The notes beneath the pieces are model-generated. The model was not told where the DNA came from. It did no database searches and was given only the letters and a program-made list of their open reading frames with translations. A program made the translations under genes and the position numbers. From Callipepla californica brunnescens (Eukaryota > Chordata > Aves > Galliformes > Odontophoridae): a stretch of DNA of 64,000 nt. Positions within the stretch are counted from its first letter, which is position 1, and every line of letters begins with the position of its first letter. The stretch spans positions 5,884,382 to 5,948,381 of the forward strand of contig JALIRH010000035.1 of NCBI GenBank assembly GCA_023055505.1, read 5' to 3'. Of the stretch, positions 1-31,071 are shown in pieces.

Positions 1-3000
1 ATGCTGTTGTCTCTCTCCCTCTTTCTCCAGGGAGAGATCCTCCCTCTTCCCATCCCAACCCCTCCGCAAGCTCAGCACGGAGGCTCTGCTAACGAGAGCA
101 GTCTCCAATTACCCGTCTCAAGAATTCCTGGAATAGATAGCTGCCTGTGTATGTGCACGCTGCTTTTCTCTGGGTGTTCTTCCAGCAGTTTCCTCGGTCG
201 ATGTCTGGCTGTGTCTTCCACAAGTGTCACTCGTGTCCGCTCGGCCCCGTGTCGGTGCTGCGGTGACGGTCCCGCAGCGGTCCTGGGGCCGTGCCCCCAC
301 ACCACCTGCCTTTCCCATTAAGCCCGAGCTCTTCCGATGTGAGAAATCCCCGCTGCCGTCCAACAGAAGGGAAAGCAATCACGCGAGCCGGGTTGTGTTC
401 CCAGCTCGTGTTCCCAGCTCCCCGTGAGCAGTGGAGCTCTGCCACCACGCGGGGCTCCGAGCAGAGGGTGCGTGGGGATGCAGCTGGGGCTGGCTCGCTG
501 CTCACAAAGGTGCCCCAGATTTTCCGATGGGTGGAGGGACTGCAGGGGCTGGGGGGGGGGGGGGGTTGGCACGGCCTCTTTTTGGCAGCGGTGCTTTTAC
601 ATGGGCTTAGCTGGCTCTTGACTCTGCGCTCTCGTGGTGTAGCTGAGCTGAGTGTTGCAGAGGGGGAAGGCTTTGCTGTTCCCCCAGCCCTCGCCCCTTC
701 AGCTCACCGAGACAGCAAGGAAAGGGGGGGAAATAAACAGTAAATCCCACAACAGCAGCACGAGGTGAGCCCGCTCCGTTCCTTGGCCCTGCCTGGCAGC
801 CAGGGGCAGTGCCAGGAGCAGCGGGGGGAGGGGCCGTGGCACAGCCCCCGGCCTCACCTGCCTGCCCCATCACACCTCTGATTTATGGGCTGCATTTTGC
901 TGTTTGGTTTTTCCCCGCAGACTTCACCCATTGTATCTGATAACGAACCGAGTGGTTGAGCCTTATTTGTTTTAATTCAAAGGCAGCTTTAATGCTTCCT
1001 AGCTCGGAGTGCTGCAACGTCTGCTCGCTGGGTTTTCCTCGCAGCAAACCTACAGATGCCGGAGCGGAGCAGAGGAGGGGCAGGGCTGGGAGCAGCGATG
1101 GGAAGCGGGCTGTGCTGCTCAAACAAAGGGGCTGTGTGCTCCGGGGAGGGCTGGGCATCGCCGACCTGTGTCTGTGGGTGAGGTGGGTGTTGGAGGCAGC
1201 GTGGGCTCTGGGAGGGCTCAGTGCCCTCAGCTGTGTGCTGCTGGGCTGCAGCTCGCTGTGCTGCACTTGGAGATGCTGTGGTTCCTGTGAGCAGATGCTA
1301 CCAGGGCTTTCCCCGTGTCTGCTCTCACCTGGCAGTGAAGATGCCCGTGTGGCCGAAAAGCAAAGGCTTCTTATTGCCAGTGTGGGAGGTTACACCTGTG
1401 AGTGCTCTCTGAGGACGTGGGGAACCACACTGAGAGCAGAGGAGCTCGGTGGCCACAAACCAGAGGAGGTTTTTTGGGCCGTCAGGTCCCCGCTGGACCT
1501 GAGCTGGGCTCTCCCCACTCTGGTCCCGTTGTGAGGAGGTGTTTTTTCTCTCCTTGTTTCCCCCCTTGCTTGCTGTTTGTTAAGAGATGATAGATCAGCC
1601 CAAATAAGGGTATGAGAGAGGCTGGAGGTTCTCAGGAGGATCCACAGACAGTCAGTACATGACTTGTTGCCTTTATCTCTGAGATCAGGAGATTCTTTCG
1701 CAGTGATGGATTAATCCACTCCTGAGTGAATAATATAACCAAGAACAAGCAGGAGCCAGCGCTCCAAACAGATGATGTGTTTAATACGTGCGTGCCTCTC
1801 CTCCCCCACTGAACCTCGTCTTTCTTCGCCGTCTGGATCTGCGGGGCCGCTGTGTGTGTACCGGGGAGGGGGACCACGTCGGCCGTGTGCAGGTGGGTGG
1901 GGGCTGGGAGCTGCCTGCAGCCGTGCCCCTCTGCCCGTGGGGCCGGGCTCTGAGCCCCAGAGCCCCGTGGTAGCTGTGGGGTTGGCTCCCAGGCCCCGTT
2001 CTGCTTGCTGGCACGAGGTGAACTGAGCAGAGCTCACCGGCCCTGGTATCGTGGGAGCGGTGCTGCTTTGCTTTGGACGCGGCGGTGTCCCTGGTTGCCC
2101 CGGGCTGTGCTGGGGCGATGCTGAAGGCGGTGCTGGCTGTGCCATGCAGCTCTGCTGGGCGATGCTCCCCTCCATGGGGCGAAGCAGAGGCACACAGCTC
2201 TGCCCCCCTTCCCCCCCCCAGGAGGAGCTCTCAGGTAGCAGCCGTGCTGCTGCAGGCCCAGGTTTCCGTGCTGTGTGCGAGGACTGTTACCTTTAAGAGC
2301 TGTTTTGCCTTCAGGAGGTCTTTGTTTCCCAGCAGCCTTCCGTGCTCGGTGCCTCGCGGTGACAGCGCATCGCGGCTCCGGGGTTGGAGCCTCCTCTGAT
2401 GAAACGAGAGCTGAGGAGGAAAACCCCGAGGGCTTTTTGGAACAGAAGATGTTTTCTGTTCTTGCCACTAATCTTTGTTGCAGAATGAAATTGGAATGTG
2501 TGCTTTAAGTCTTTGTGAGGGTGTAGAAGGAAGCTGGCAACGGATGTAATCAAAAATGTTATTACCAAAACTTTCTAAATGTGTTGAAATTTCAGGCCCG
2601 ATGGTGTAATTTGGGATTCAGATATTCAGGAGGAGGCACTTTTTGGGTGCACGTCGCGCTCCCCAGCTGCTGCACCCGTGGGGATGGGGCCGGGAGGAGG
2701 AGGTGGTGCAGGATCTCCACGGACTGCAGTGCTGGCAGTAATTCGAGGCACTGAGCTCTGGGTTATGGGCTTCTGAGTGCCTGAAAACGCTCTGGTTTCC
2801 GAGCTGGCATTGTTTAATTAGTGCCTTTGTCACACGTGGAGTGTGTGCACTCCCGTGGGTTCCAGCATCACCACAGTGGGCTGCAGAGGAACCAGCACTG
2901 ACCTGCACCCCCTGCTGCCTCTCCTCGGTGATGGGCTGCAGGATGAGGGCACAGAAGAAGCTGAAGCCCTTCTCAGAGCCGGAGGTGTGAAGCTGTTTAT

Positions 3001-5463
3001 TTTCACTCTGGAAATGTATATACTGCAGGAGGCAGATGCTCGCCTGCTTAACCTAAGCATTCACGACTTATCTGGGGTCTGGCAAGTGTACAAGTGTTGT
3101 CCTTTCTAATCCCCCACGATTAAAAAGTCCAGGCACCTTTCTCTGGCGGAGTCTGAGACTGCTTAAAAACACAAAGAGGAGCCAACAGAAAAGAGCTCTC
3201 GCTCTCCTTGCCAAGTTTAAATGAAGACTAATGCCGTGGTGCTCCTTAATCTTGTTTTTCTTGCTATGGGATGGATGCTGACGTGGGGTGGGGATGGGTT
3301 CTGGCCGCGGTTATCTGCTGAGCTCGGCACTGTGTCCCATGGGGGGGCTGACACAGTCCCACACTGCCCCTCGTGCCATCCCTGGGACATCTGCAGGCCG
3401 TGACACCCCACAGGGGCAGTGGATGTGTGTGAGAGCACAGCCTGGCTTTACCCCGTGGAGAGTTCTCCCCCAGAGCTGTGACAATCCGTGGTGCAGTGGC
3501 TCCTGTTCCTGCTGGTTGTGCTGGTAACAGCGTGACTCTTGTCCTGTGTCCTCATCGATTGCTTTTGCTGCTCTGTTGGGGGATGCTGGCAGCCGCCCCA
3601 GGGCTGCTCCGCTCGGGTTGGAGCTGGGTTTGATGTGAGCAGTGGGAAGGGGTGAGCAGCAGCACCGGCATCCCCGTTAGCTGGCTGTGGGGTGGATGCT
3701 CGGAGCCTTCCCTGCTTTCTCCCTCTTTCCTGAGCTCTGTGTTCTGCACATCTGCCCCAGGGACCCCACTGCAGCTGTGCAGTGTCAGTAGCTCCGTGCA
3801 CGGACCGCAGTGGAAGGAGGAAAGTGACAGTGTGGAGCAGAGGAGGGTCAGCACTGAGCGTCGGTCGCTCTGTGATGCATAATCCCGTTTTTATTCACTC
3901 TCCAGCAGCAGTGAATTCTGAAGGGTGAGTGAGAGCCGCAGTACCGCTCCCGCACCTCCCATATCCTGCAGCCATGAGTTCACAGGCTCCTAATTGCCGA
4001 TGATGTCAGGCAGCAGTCGATGGGGCTGCTATAAATTCTGGCTGCAGGTGTGGATTTAATAGTCGTGCTTCCCTTGAAGGGCTCACGGGTTGCGTGGATC
4101 CTGCAAGTTCCAACAGCCTGAGTTGGACGTGGGGGCTGCTGGCTGGTTTTAGGACCATTGCTGCTGAGGGACAAGCAGCCCCAGCTCAGGGGCAATGGGA
4201 TGTTGTTCCCCCTGCTCTGTGCTCCCTGCTGTCCTTGGCCGGGCTCTGATGTGCTCCCCGTGGGGTTGGTGCTGCAGATGGGGGATGCGAGCTGCCCTGC
4301 CCCTAAGGAAAATGTGCTGAAGTGGCTGTGAGATCTGGTTCTCAGTGCGATCACTTGGCTGAAAATGTGAGATCAGTTGGTGGTGCAGGAAGGGGACGGG
4401 GGGAAGCAGGGCTGAGCTGCAGGTACGGGAGCCTGCGGTCCGTGGGGAGCGGTGTGCTGCAGGGGCACAGCACACAAACTGTTAAACTTTCTCCGCTCAC
4501 AAATCCATTTCTGCAGCCGATGCCAAAGCATGCGTTCCTCTATCAAGACCATATGTACGCCAAGACTGAGGTTTTAAAGTCAAGGTGTTTTTGAAATATT
4601 GGAGTGCAAATGAAGTATCTGAGTAATCCGAACTGTCTTCTCGAAAAAATTCGCTATCAGCTTCGCTTATTACTCAGAGGATTAATGGGAAGCCAAACTT
4701 TGATCCGGGTCCAACAGCTGATAGCGACGTGAGGCTTTCCAGGCCTGGGAGAGCGCAGGAATGCGGTGCTGGGCTCCGTCCCCGGGGTGCTGCGGTGTCG
4801 GGGCGCTGCGGGTCTCGCTCTGTAGGGCCGATGGGAGCGTGGTTTGGGGCTGGTACTCCCTGTTCCCCTTTGCTCCTCTCCCGTGCACTCCATCGGTGAA
4901 CTCGTGGTGGGGTTTCCCCTCGGATGTAGGTGCTGTTGGGGTGCAGTGGGTGCTTTTCTTTCTGACACACACACACACACTGAGCACGGCACAGCTCTCG
5001 GTGCCGGGGTCCTCTCGGAGAGCGTAATTAGGAACACATTGATTCTTATTGCAGCTGGCAGCTGCTCGCTATTGCCTTTTTCAGCTTCTGACCCCCATAG
5101 TCCCGCTGACCTTTCCTGGGGTTAGTCGTGGGCCCTTTGCATTGTGATGGGCTAGAAGTGGCTCATGTGGAGTTGATTATTTCCTTGCTTGTCTGGCCTT
5201 TTTGGTGCCATAACTCCAAGTCACTTCCATTTTCTTCCCCTGCTTTTGGCTGACCACAGTGAAAGGAAATGCTTTTGCTGGCGACAGGATCAGTTTGCAT
5301 GCTTGACTGCCTCGATTGAGACCCTGAAAAGGGGGGAGGGGGAGGGTAATGAACACTGTAGGTGCTGCATTTGCTTTTTAAAGGCCGATGCTAATGATGG
5401 AGCGATCATTAAGCATCAGAAAAATGGCGCTGGGTCCCTCCGGGTGCCTCAGCCCCACGTGCG

Positions 5464-5590
5464 GGGATGTGGGGCTGCCCGGGGATGGATGTGGGGCTGC
5501 CCGGGGATGGGTGTGGGGCTGCCCGGGGATGGGTGTGGGGCTGCCCGGGGATGGATGTGGGGCTGCCCGGGGATGGATGTGGGGCTGCAG
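5464..5590. repeat. 22-bp minisatellite, about 6 copies
   Basis: The unit GGGGATGGATGTGGGGCTGC plus CC repeats nearly perfectly, with GGATGG and GGGTG variants. As 22 is not a multiple of three, open frames seen across it on both strands are repeat artefacts. Confidence 0.9.
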
Positions 5591-5964
5591 CACTCACTGA
5601 GGGATGTGTGCCAGCTGCTGCGCTCATTTTGCCGGACCCCAGGAGAACGGCATGAAGACAGTCAGTGATCAAAGGCTGTGCAGATCACTGAGGAGCCGGG
5701 GCTGCAGGAATGTCTGATTGCTTTCTCTTGGAATGCCACAGGCTTCAATACCACTTTTTTTTTTCTTTTCCGAAGGTGTCTTGGTGTGAGATTTAATGAC
5801 CCTGCTCAGCTTGCTCGCAGCGCTCTCGTTCGTTCCGGGGCTTTCGTTTGCCCCACATTGATCCGCTCTGAAACTCTGCAGTTGTTGGGACAGCGAGTCA
5901 AAAATGCACTGAGCTGCAGAGCTGCCAGGAAGATAAGGAAGGAGCTGCCAAAAGAAGGGCTCGG

Positions 5965-6006
5965 CGGTGCGGTGTGGGGTGCGGTGTGGGGTGCGGTGTG
6001 GGGTGC
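5965..6006. repeat. 12-bp tandem repeat (GGTGCGGTGTGG), about 3 copies
   Basis: A direct short tandem repeat in the CDON 5' intron. It makes the GCGVGCGVG-like open frames in this area. Confidence 0.85.
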
Positions 6007-6387
6007 ACGCAGTCGGTGCGAGCTGAGCTCTTCGGCTTTCACTGCAGCTCCTGCAGCCGTGGGCAGACGTCACTTTTTCCTTGGGCTGCTCGCAGGGCTG
6101 TCAGCTCCTGGAGGTGGAGTGGGGAACCTGAATACCTCCCTCTGTTCCTCGGCCTGCCGTTTCCTTCCTCCTCCTCCTCCTCCTCCTCCTCCCAGGCGCT
6201 GCTGGGGCTCACAGGGATCCCGTCCTCCTTTAGCTCCGGGCTGACTGCTGGACCTGCGCTGAAGGTCAGACCCTGGGAGGGAGCGGTGGGTGGGAATGTG
6301 GGGGCTGAGCCCCATGGCAGCAGGCTGCAGGGCGGTGGGATGGGGCTGCCGGCGGAGCTGGGCTCGCAGTGAGTCCCCGCAGTGCTC

Positions 6388-6470
6388 CCAAGGATGGTTT
6401 GAGTTGGAAGGGGCCCTTCAGTGCCATCTGCTCCCGCTGCCTGCAGCTCCAGCAGGTGAGCAGAGCCGGG
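6388..6470 (-). repeat. CR1-like retroposon fragment
   Basis: The run beginning GGTTTGAGTTGGAAGGGGCC and continuing with a CATCTGCTCC segment resembles the 3' part of avian CR1 LINEs in reverse orientation. It is short and diverged. Confidence 0.5.
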
Positions 6471-6739
6471 TCCTGGCAGAGCAGGATGCTGCTGACGGTG
6501 TGCTGCACAGAGCCGGGCTGACCCGTGGCTGCGTGGCTGTGCTGGGGCTGCTGGGGGCAGTTGGTGAGGGATCCGTGACAAATGAGGCACACAACTGGAG
6601 CTACGCTGTCCTTGAGAGTGCACCTTGGCCACGCTGTGTCTTTCTGGTGTGTGTCAGTGCGGGTCTGGAGAGACTGCAGCGGGGAGTGGGAGGGCTTCCC
6701 TCTGCCCACGGAGCCGTGGCCGCCTCAGTTCTGCTCTGT

Positions 6740-7100
6740 TAGCATCGCTGTGAATGACTCCTGTCAGTGCCGGAGTTGCGCAGGGATTATAAATAGACCC
6801 ATCCTCTCTGTGACTCCGCTTTATTCCACACGGAGGGTTCAGAGCCCGGCAGTGGGAGTGGGTCAGGGAGGAGAGGAGAAGCTGTTGACACTGGCGGCCA
6901 GGAACACGTGAAGGGAAAGATAAACAGAGGGAAATCAGAGCCCGGATAGAGTAGATCTCCAAAGATAAAGTTTAGTTAAAGATAATGAGCTGGCCTGGTT
7001 TGAAAAGACAGCTGTGGAGCAAGCCGGTAGCTCCATGTGCCGGGGTTAAAGTTGACCTAGAATGTACGTTTCATTGCTTTTCATAAATAAATAGTCGGGG
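6740..7100 (+). promoter_or_regulatory. Candidate enhancer: MEF2, triple GATA and E-box cluster
   Basis: A perfect MEF2 consensus TTATAAATAG lies at 6787-6796. Three AGATAA GATA motifs follow at 6918-6923, 6963-6968 and 6980-6985, and a CAGCTG E-box lies at 7009-7014. The block is AT-richer than the surrounding sequence and sits about 1.2 kb upstream of the first coding exon of CDON, a gene known to act in myogenesis. The motifs are seen directly; regulatory function is inference. Confidence 0.3.
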
Positions 7101-7953
7101 GAAGATTTGGCAAAAAGCAGCGTTGCCCCCCACCCTCTCCGGAGGAGTGTTTGATGTTAACGAGTTCTCTGCGTGTTTACTCTGCGCTCGTGGCCGCGTG
7201 GGGACTCAAAACAAACGCGGCACGGCCGCGCTGCGAGCTGCCAGGACCCGACCGGCCCCGAACGGAGCGCTCCTCGGGGGTCCCCTCCCCGCGCAGCTGT
7301 CACTGAAGCAGTAAATGGTTCTGTAAGAGCTGAAGTGATGCTTTGATGATATCGGAGCTGCTGAGATGCTGTGGTGTTAAATAAGCCGTGGGATGCTCGT
7401 GCTGCTGGTGGTGGATGTGGTCCCCGGCAGCGGGGTTGCTGCCATGGGATGTGCACTGCTGTGCATGGCGAGCACGGTTTGTGTGCAGCTCTGATGGATG
7501 AGATGCTCCGTGCTCGCGTTGGGCGCTGTCAGCAGCGAGGTGCTGTGTCCTGTACTCCGAGGAACGGAGCTGGATGAACTCAGACCTTCCTCATCACTGT
7601 GGGATGAAAGGATGGCCAGGACCGGGCAGCAGCTGCGGGTTTGGGGCTGTTCTGGGAAACACAGCGTCCCATGGGGGTGCAGGGTGTGGGGTTGGAGCTG
7701 TGCCCGCTGCTCTGCACCCACAGATCTCACTGCTGGGGACTGCATCCTCTCCTGCAGGGCAGCACTGTGCCAGGACGGCCTGGGCTGTCCCAGAGCAGTG
7801 GTGATGAGGCACAGTGCCTTTGCCCACAGTGACTGCTGGCGGTGTTGGCCCCGGGGGCTGCAGGGCACCGTTCCCCATCGGTGGCAGTGGGGTAGAGCAC
7901 AGATCCTTGCGGCTCATTAATCGAGTGGAGCTGGTGATGGATGGCCGAGCCGT

Positions 7954-7971
7954 TATTGTTTGCAAACAATA
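7954..7971. promoter_or_regulatory. 18-bp perfect palindrome with back-to-back forkhead motifs
   Basis: TATTGTTTGCAAACAATA is its own reverse complement and places TGTTTGC on both strands, a typical forkhead (FOX) core. It lies about 300 bp before the CDON coding start. Binding is inference. Confidence 0.3.
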
Positions 7972-8293
7972 TTATCTGCGACAGATAAGCTGTTTATTTT
8001 GGACGCCGGTTCCTGCGGTTGGCAGGCGGTCTCATCCGTCAGGCAGCGCGGTGTGGTGCGTGTGCCGCGTATCCAGCTGCGCAGAAACCTTTCATTAAGA
8101 GCGGGACTTGGAGGCGAAGTTAAGCCCCACTCCCTTCTGCAGACGGTTCCTACGCTGCCGAGAGCGTTGGCCGTTCCCCGGTTGTGCCACTTGTGTTTTT
8201 TGACACCGCGAACACTTCGGGGCGTGAGGAGAAGAGCTGCTGACATCTGTGTGCTTGCCTTGCAGCCGTTCCGGTGCCCGCTCCCCGGGCGCT

Positions 8294-28932
<20,639 letters not shown>

Positions 28933-30270
28933 GGGAGCGCAGGAGGGACTGATGGAGGGCCGATAATTCTAACAGAGAGAGTCACTATTTATTTTTTGTA
29001 GTAGTGTCATATGAATGTATCATGTTTTTAAATGGTTGCCTTTTTATATTATTTATGCCTTGAGATTCCTTCCCCCCCCCCCCCCACGCACGGTGAATCT
29101 AGCCTGGTTATGTGTGTATATATATAAAAAAAGAAAGAAAAGATTCGTAATAATATAAAGAACAGCGATGGGAAATGCGTAGCGTGTGTTCCACGGAGCT
29201 CTGGGTGCTGCCTGCATCCCCACTGCACCCACACTGCTCGGCTGGGAGTGGAGCAAAGGGGATAGGCACTGCTCAGCTGCACCGAGCTGGATCTTTGGTG
29301 GGGTTTTCTTTTTCCCCTTCTGAATTTGATCAGAGTAAACGCAACAAAGCTGTGCTCGTAAAGCACTCTCGCCAAAAGCCAGCGCAGCCCCGGCTGCCAG
29401 GAGTGTTAGTCACTGTTAGAGCTGCCCCACGGCCACGCGGGTGAAGGGGGAGGGGCTGTGCAGCCCCACAGTGGGGGTGGGAGGAGGGGGAGTGCTGCAG
29501 GTGCAGCCCCCGGAGCAGTGCCCGACCCACATCTCTGCTCCCCGCTCAGCGTCTGCTCTGACAGAGTGCAGTGTGTTACGTGCTTTAGAAATGCGGCCCT
29601 TGATGTGGACTCAGAGTGCTGTGCTGTGCTGCCTGGGCTGTGCGTGATGCTTTGTCCTCAGCCTGGCCGTGATGCTGTGCTACGTTCCGTGGTTTCTCCC
29701 CTTCGTGCTCATCTTTGCAAGACTGAGTGTGCGTGCCAGAGGGGGCAAAGCTGCCTGAACGAGCAGCACGTGAGGGCAGTGCCCTGTCCTGGCTGCTGCT
29801 CTGGATGCTGCTGTGCTGGGGAGGCCATGAGCGGAGCGGACAGCGCTGGATGTGCGGGCTGAGATCCGCCCCGTGCCCAGCACCTCTCTGCAGACTGCTT
29901 TATTTATAGCGAGTGACACTGTTTTAAGTGTTCACCTTCCATTTGTTGTGTTTCATTTTAAGAAGTGTCTGAGCTCTGCCTTCGCTGGAGGCTTTGGGTG
30001 CGCAGCTCCAGGTGCCCAACCCCGATCCCATCCCACCCCACGGGAGCTCTCCACCTTCAGGCTGCGTGCAGCTCTCCCTCTGCTCCGCTTTGTCCTTCCT
30101 TCCCGTGGCTCTGGCCGTGCTGTGCTCCTTCCCAGGAGCAGGAGCGAGCTCTGCCGGTTGCCCGGCGCCTTGCAGCTCCCCAAGCACCGAGTTCAGCAGC
30201 CCCGTGTGCGTCGGCCCCTTTCCACCCATCTTTGGGCTTTTAGAGAATAAAACAAATGGACAAAACCTCT
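28933..30270 (+). other. CDON: CDON 3' UTR (inferred extent)
   Basis: Non-coding sequence from the TGA to a canonical AATAAA at 30246. It has AT-rich stretches around 28980-29060 and a C-homopolymer near 29070-29085. The extent is inferred; an earlier cleavage site is possible. Confidence 0.6.
30246..30251 (+). terminator. CDON: Poly(A) signal AATAAA, CDON
   Basis: First canonical AATAAA on the plus strand that I see downstream of the CDON stop, followed by T/G-rich sequence. Confidence 0.6.
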
Positions 30271-30910
30271 CTGTGTTCCTCCTCTGAGCGCATCCCGCGC
30301 TGAGCTCCAGCCGTGTGCTGGTTGGCACGTGGGTCAGTACACTCTGTTTTCCAAAGAAGATGTGAGATTTCTTTGGGAATTGCACATGTGTTGGAATGAT
30401 GCCGCTGTTGCGTGTTGGTCGGTTGTTTATGGTGGTGTGATAAATATTAAAGTGAATGCTGCTGCTCGATGGGATGGAGTGGTGATTGGTGCCCATGTGG
30501 CACCGTGCTGAGGTCATGCAGATCGTCAATGGGATGCAGGACGGGGCCGGGACAGGTCCCGGAGCTGAGGGCTGCCTCCTCCGTGCAGAGATCTCCCCTT
30601 CCCCAACCATCACAGCCCCTCCTGCTCCCTGGGAGCAGTGGTGCATCCCCCCACCGCAGACCCGGGCCCTGGCTCTCCATGGGAGCGCTGCCGGTTGTCA
30701 GTGTTGGGTGCCGGGAGGAGGGATGCAGGGATGCAGGGAGATCTTCTCTGGGTGGAGCCCTTCTCCCCATAAATTGTAAAGGCTGAGACTCCCACAGCTT
30801 CACCCTCATCTCCTGGAGTCCCCAGCCCTGGGTTGGCAGCCCCTCTGCCCCCTCCCCAGCCAGGCCGAGGCTTTATGGAAGCAGATCCCCACTGTGTCTG
30901 CAGGGACCGT
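30271..30910. other. Intergenic interval between convergent CDON and VSIG10L2
   Basis: I see no gene here. The short open frames lack splice or family support. Confidence 0.6.
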
Positions 30911-30926
30911 GTGCTCTCTTGCAGCC

Positions 30927-30932
30927 TTTATT
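30927..30932 (-). terminator. VSIG10L2: Poly(A) signal for VSIG10L2
   Basis: TTTATT on the plus strand reads AATAAA on the minus strand, 140 bases past the predicted stop at 31072. This position supports the stop assignment. Confidence 0.65.
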
Positions 30933-31071
30933 ATTGAGGCAGAGGAAGCAGAGGGGTACAGCACAGTGCAGGAGGATGGGGGGCTGTCCCGGGGGTGCTG
31001 CTGCCACATCCCAGCTCCCATCGCCTGGGAGCAGCAGCAGTGAGGAGGGGCGTCCCAGGGGTATGCCAGGC

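Larger units (their letters stand above)
1..8265 (+). other. CDON: Probable 5' intron of CDON; no coding exon seen
   Basis: I see no convincing coding exon on either strand. The first coding exon of CDON opens at a clear splice acceptor (TTGCAG ending at 8265) 28 bases before the ATG, so sequence to the left is best read as intron below an untranslated first exon that lies further left or is unrecognised. The stretch holds a 22-bp minisatellite (5464-5590), a 12-bp repeat (5965-6006), a CR1 scrap near 6390, an AT-richer block at 4480-4730, and a cluster of MEF2, GATA and E-box motifs at 6740-7100. The assignment to an intron is inference. Confidence 0.6.

Noticed and set aside
5464..5590. Gly/Trp/Cys-rich peptides across the 22-bp repeat
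   Set aside because: They appear in all frames of a minisatellite and have no splice or family support.
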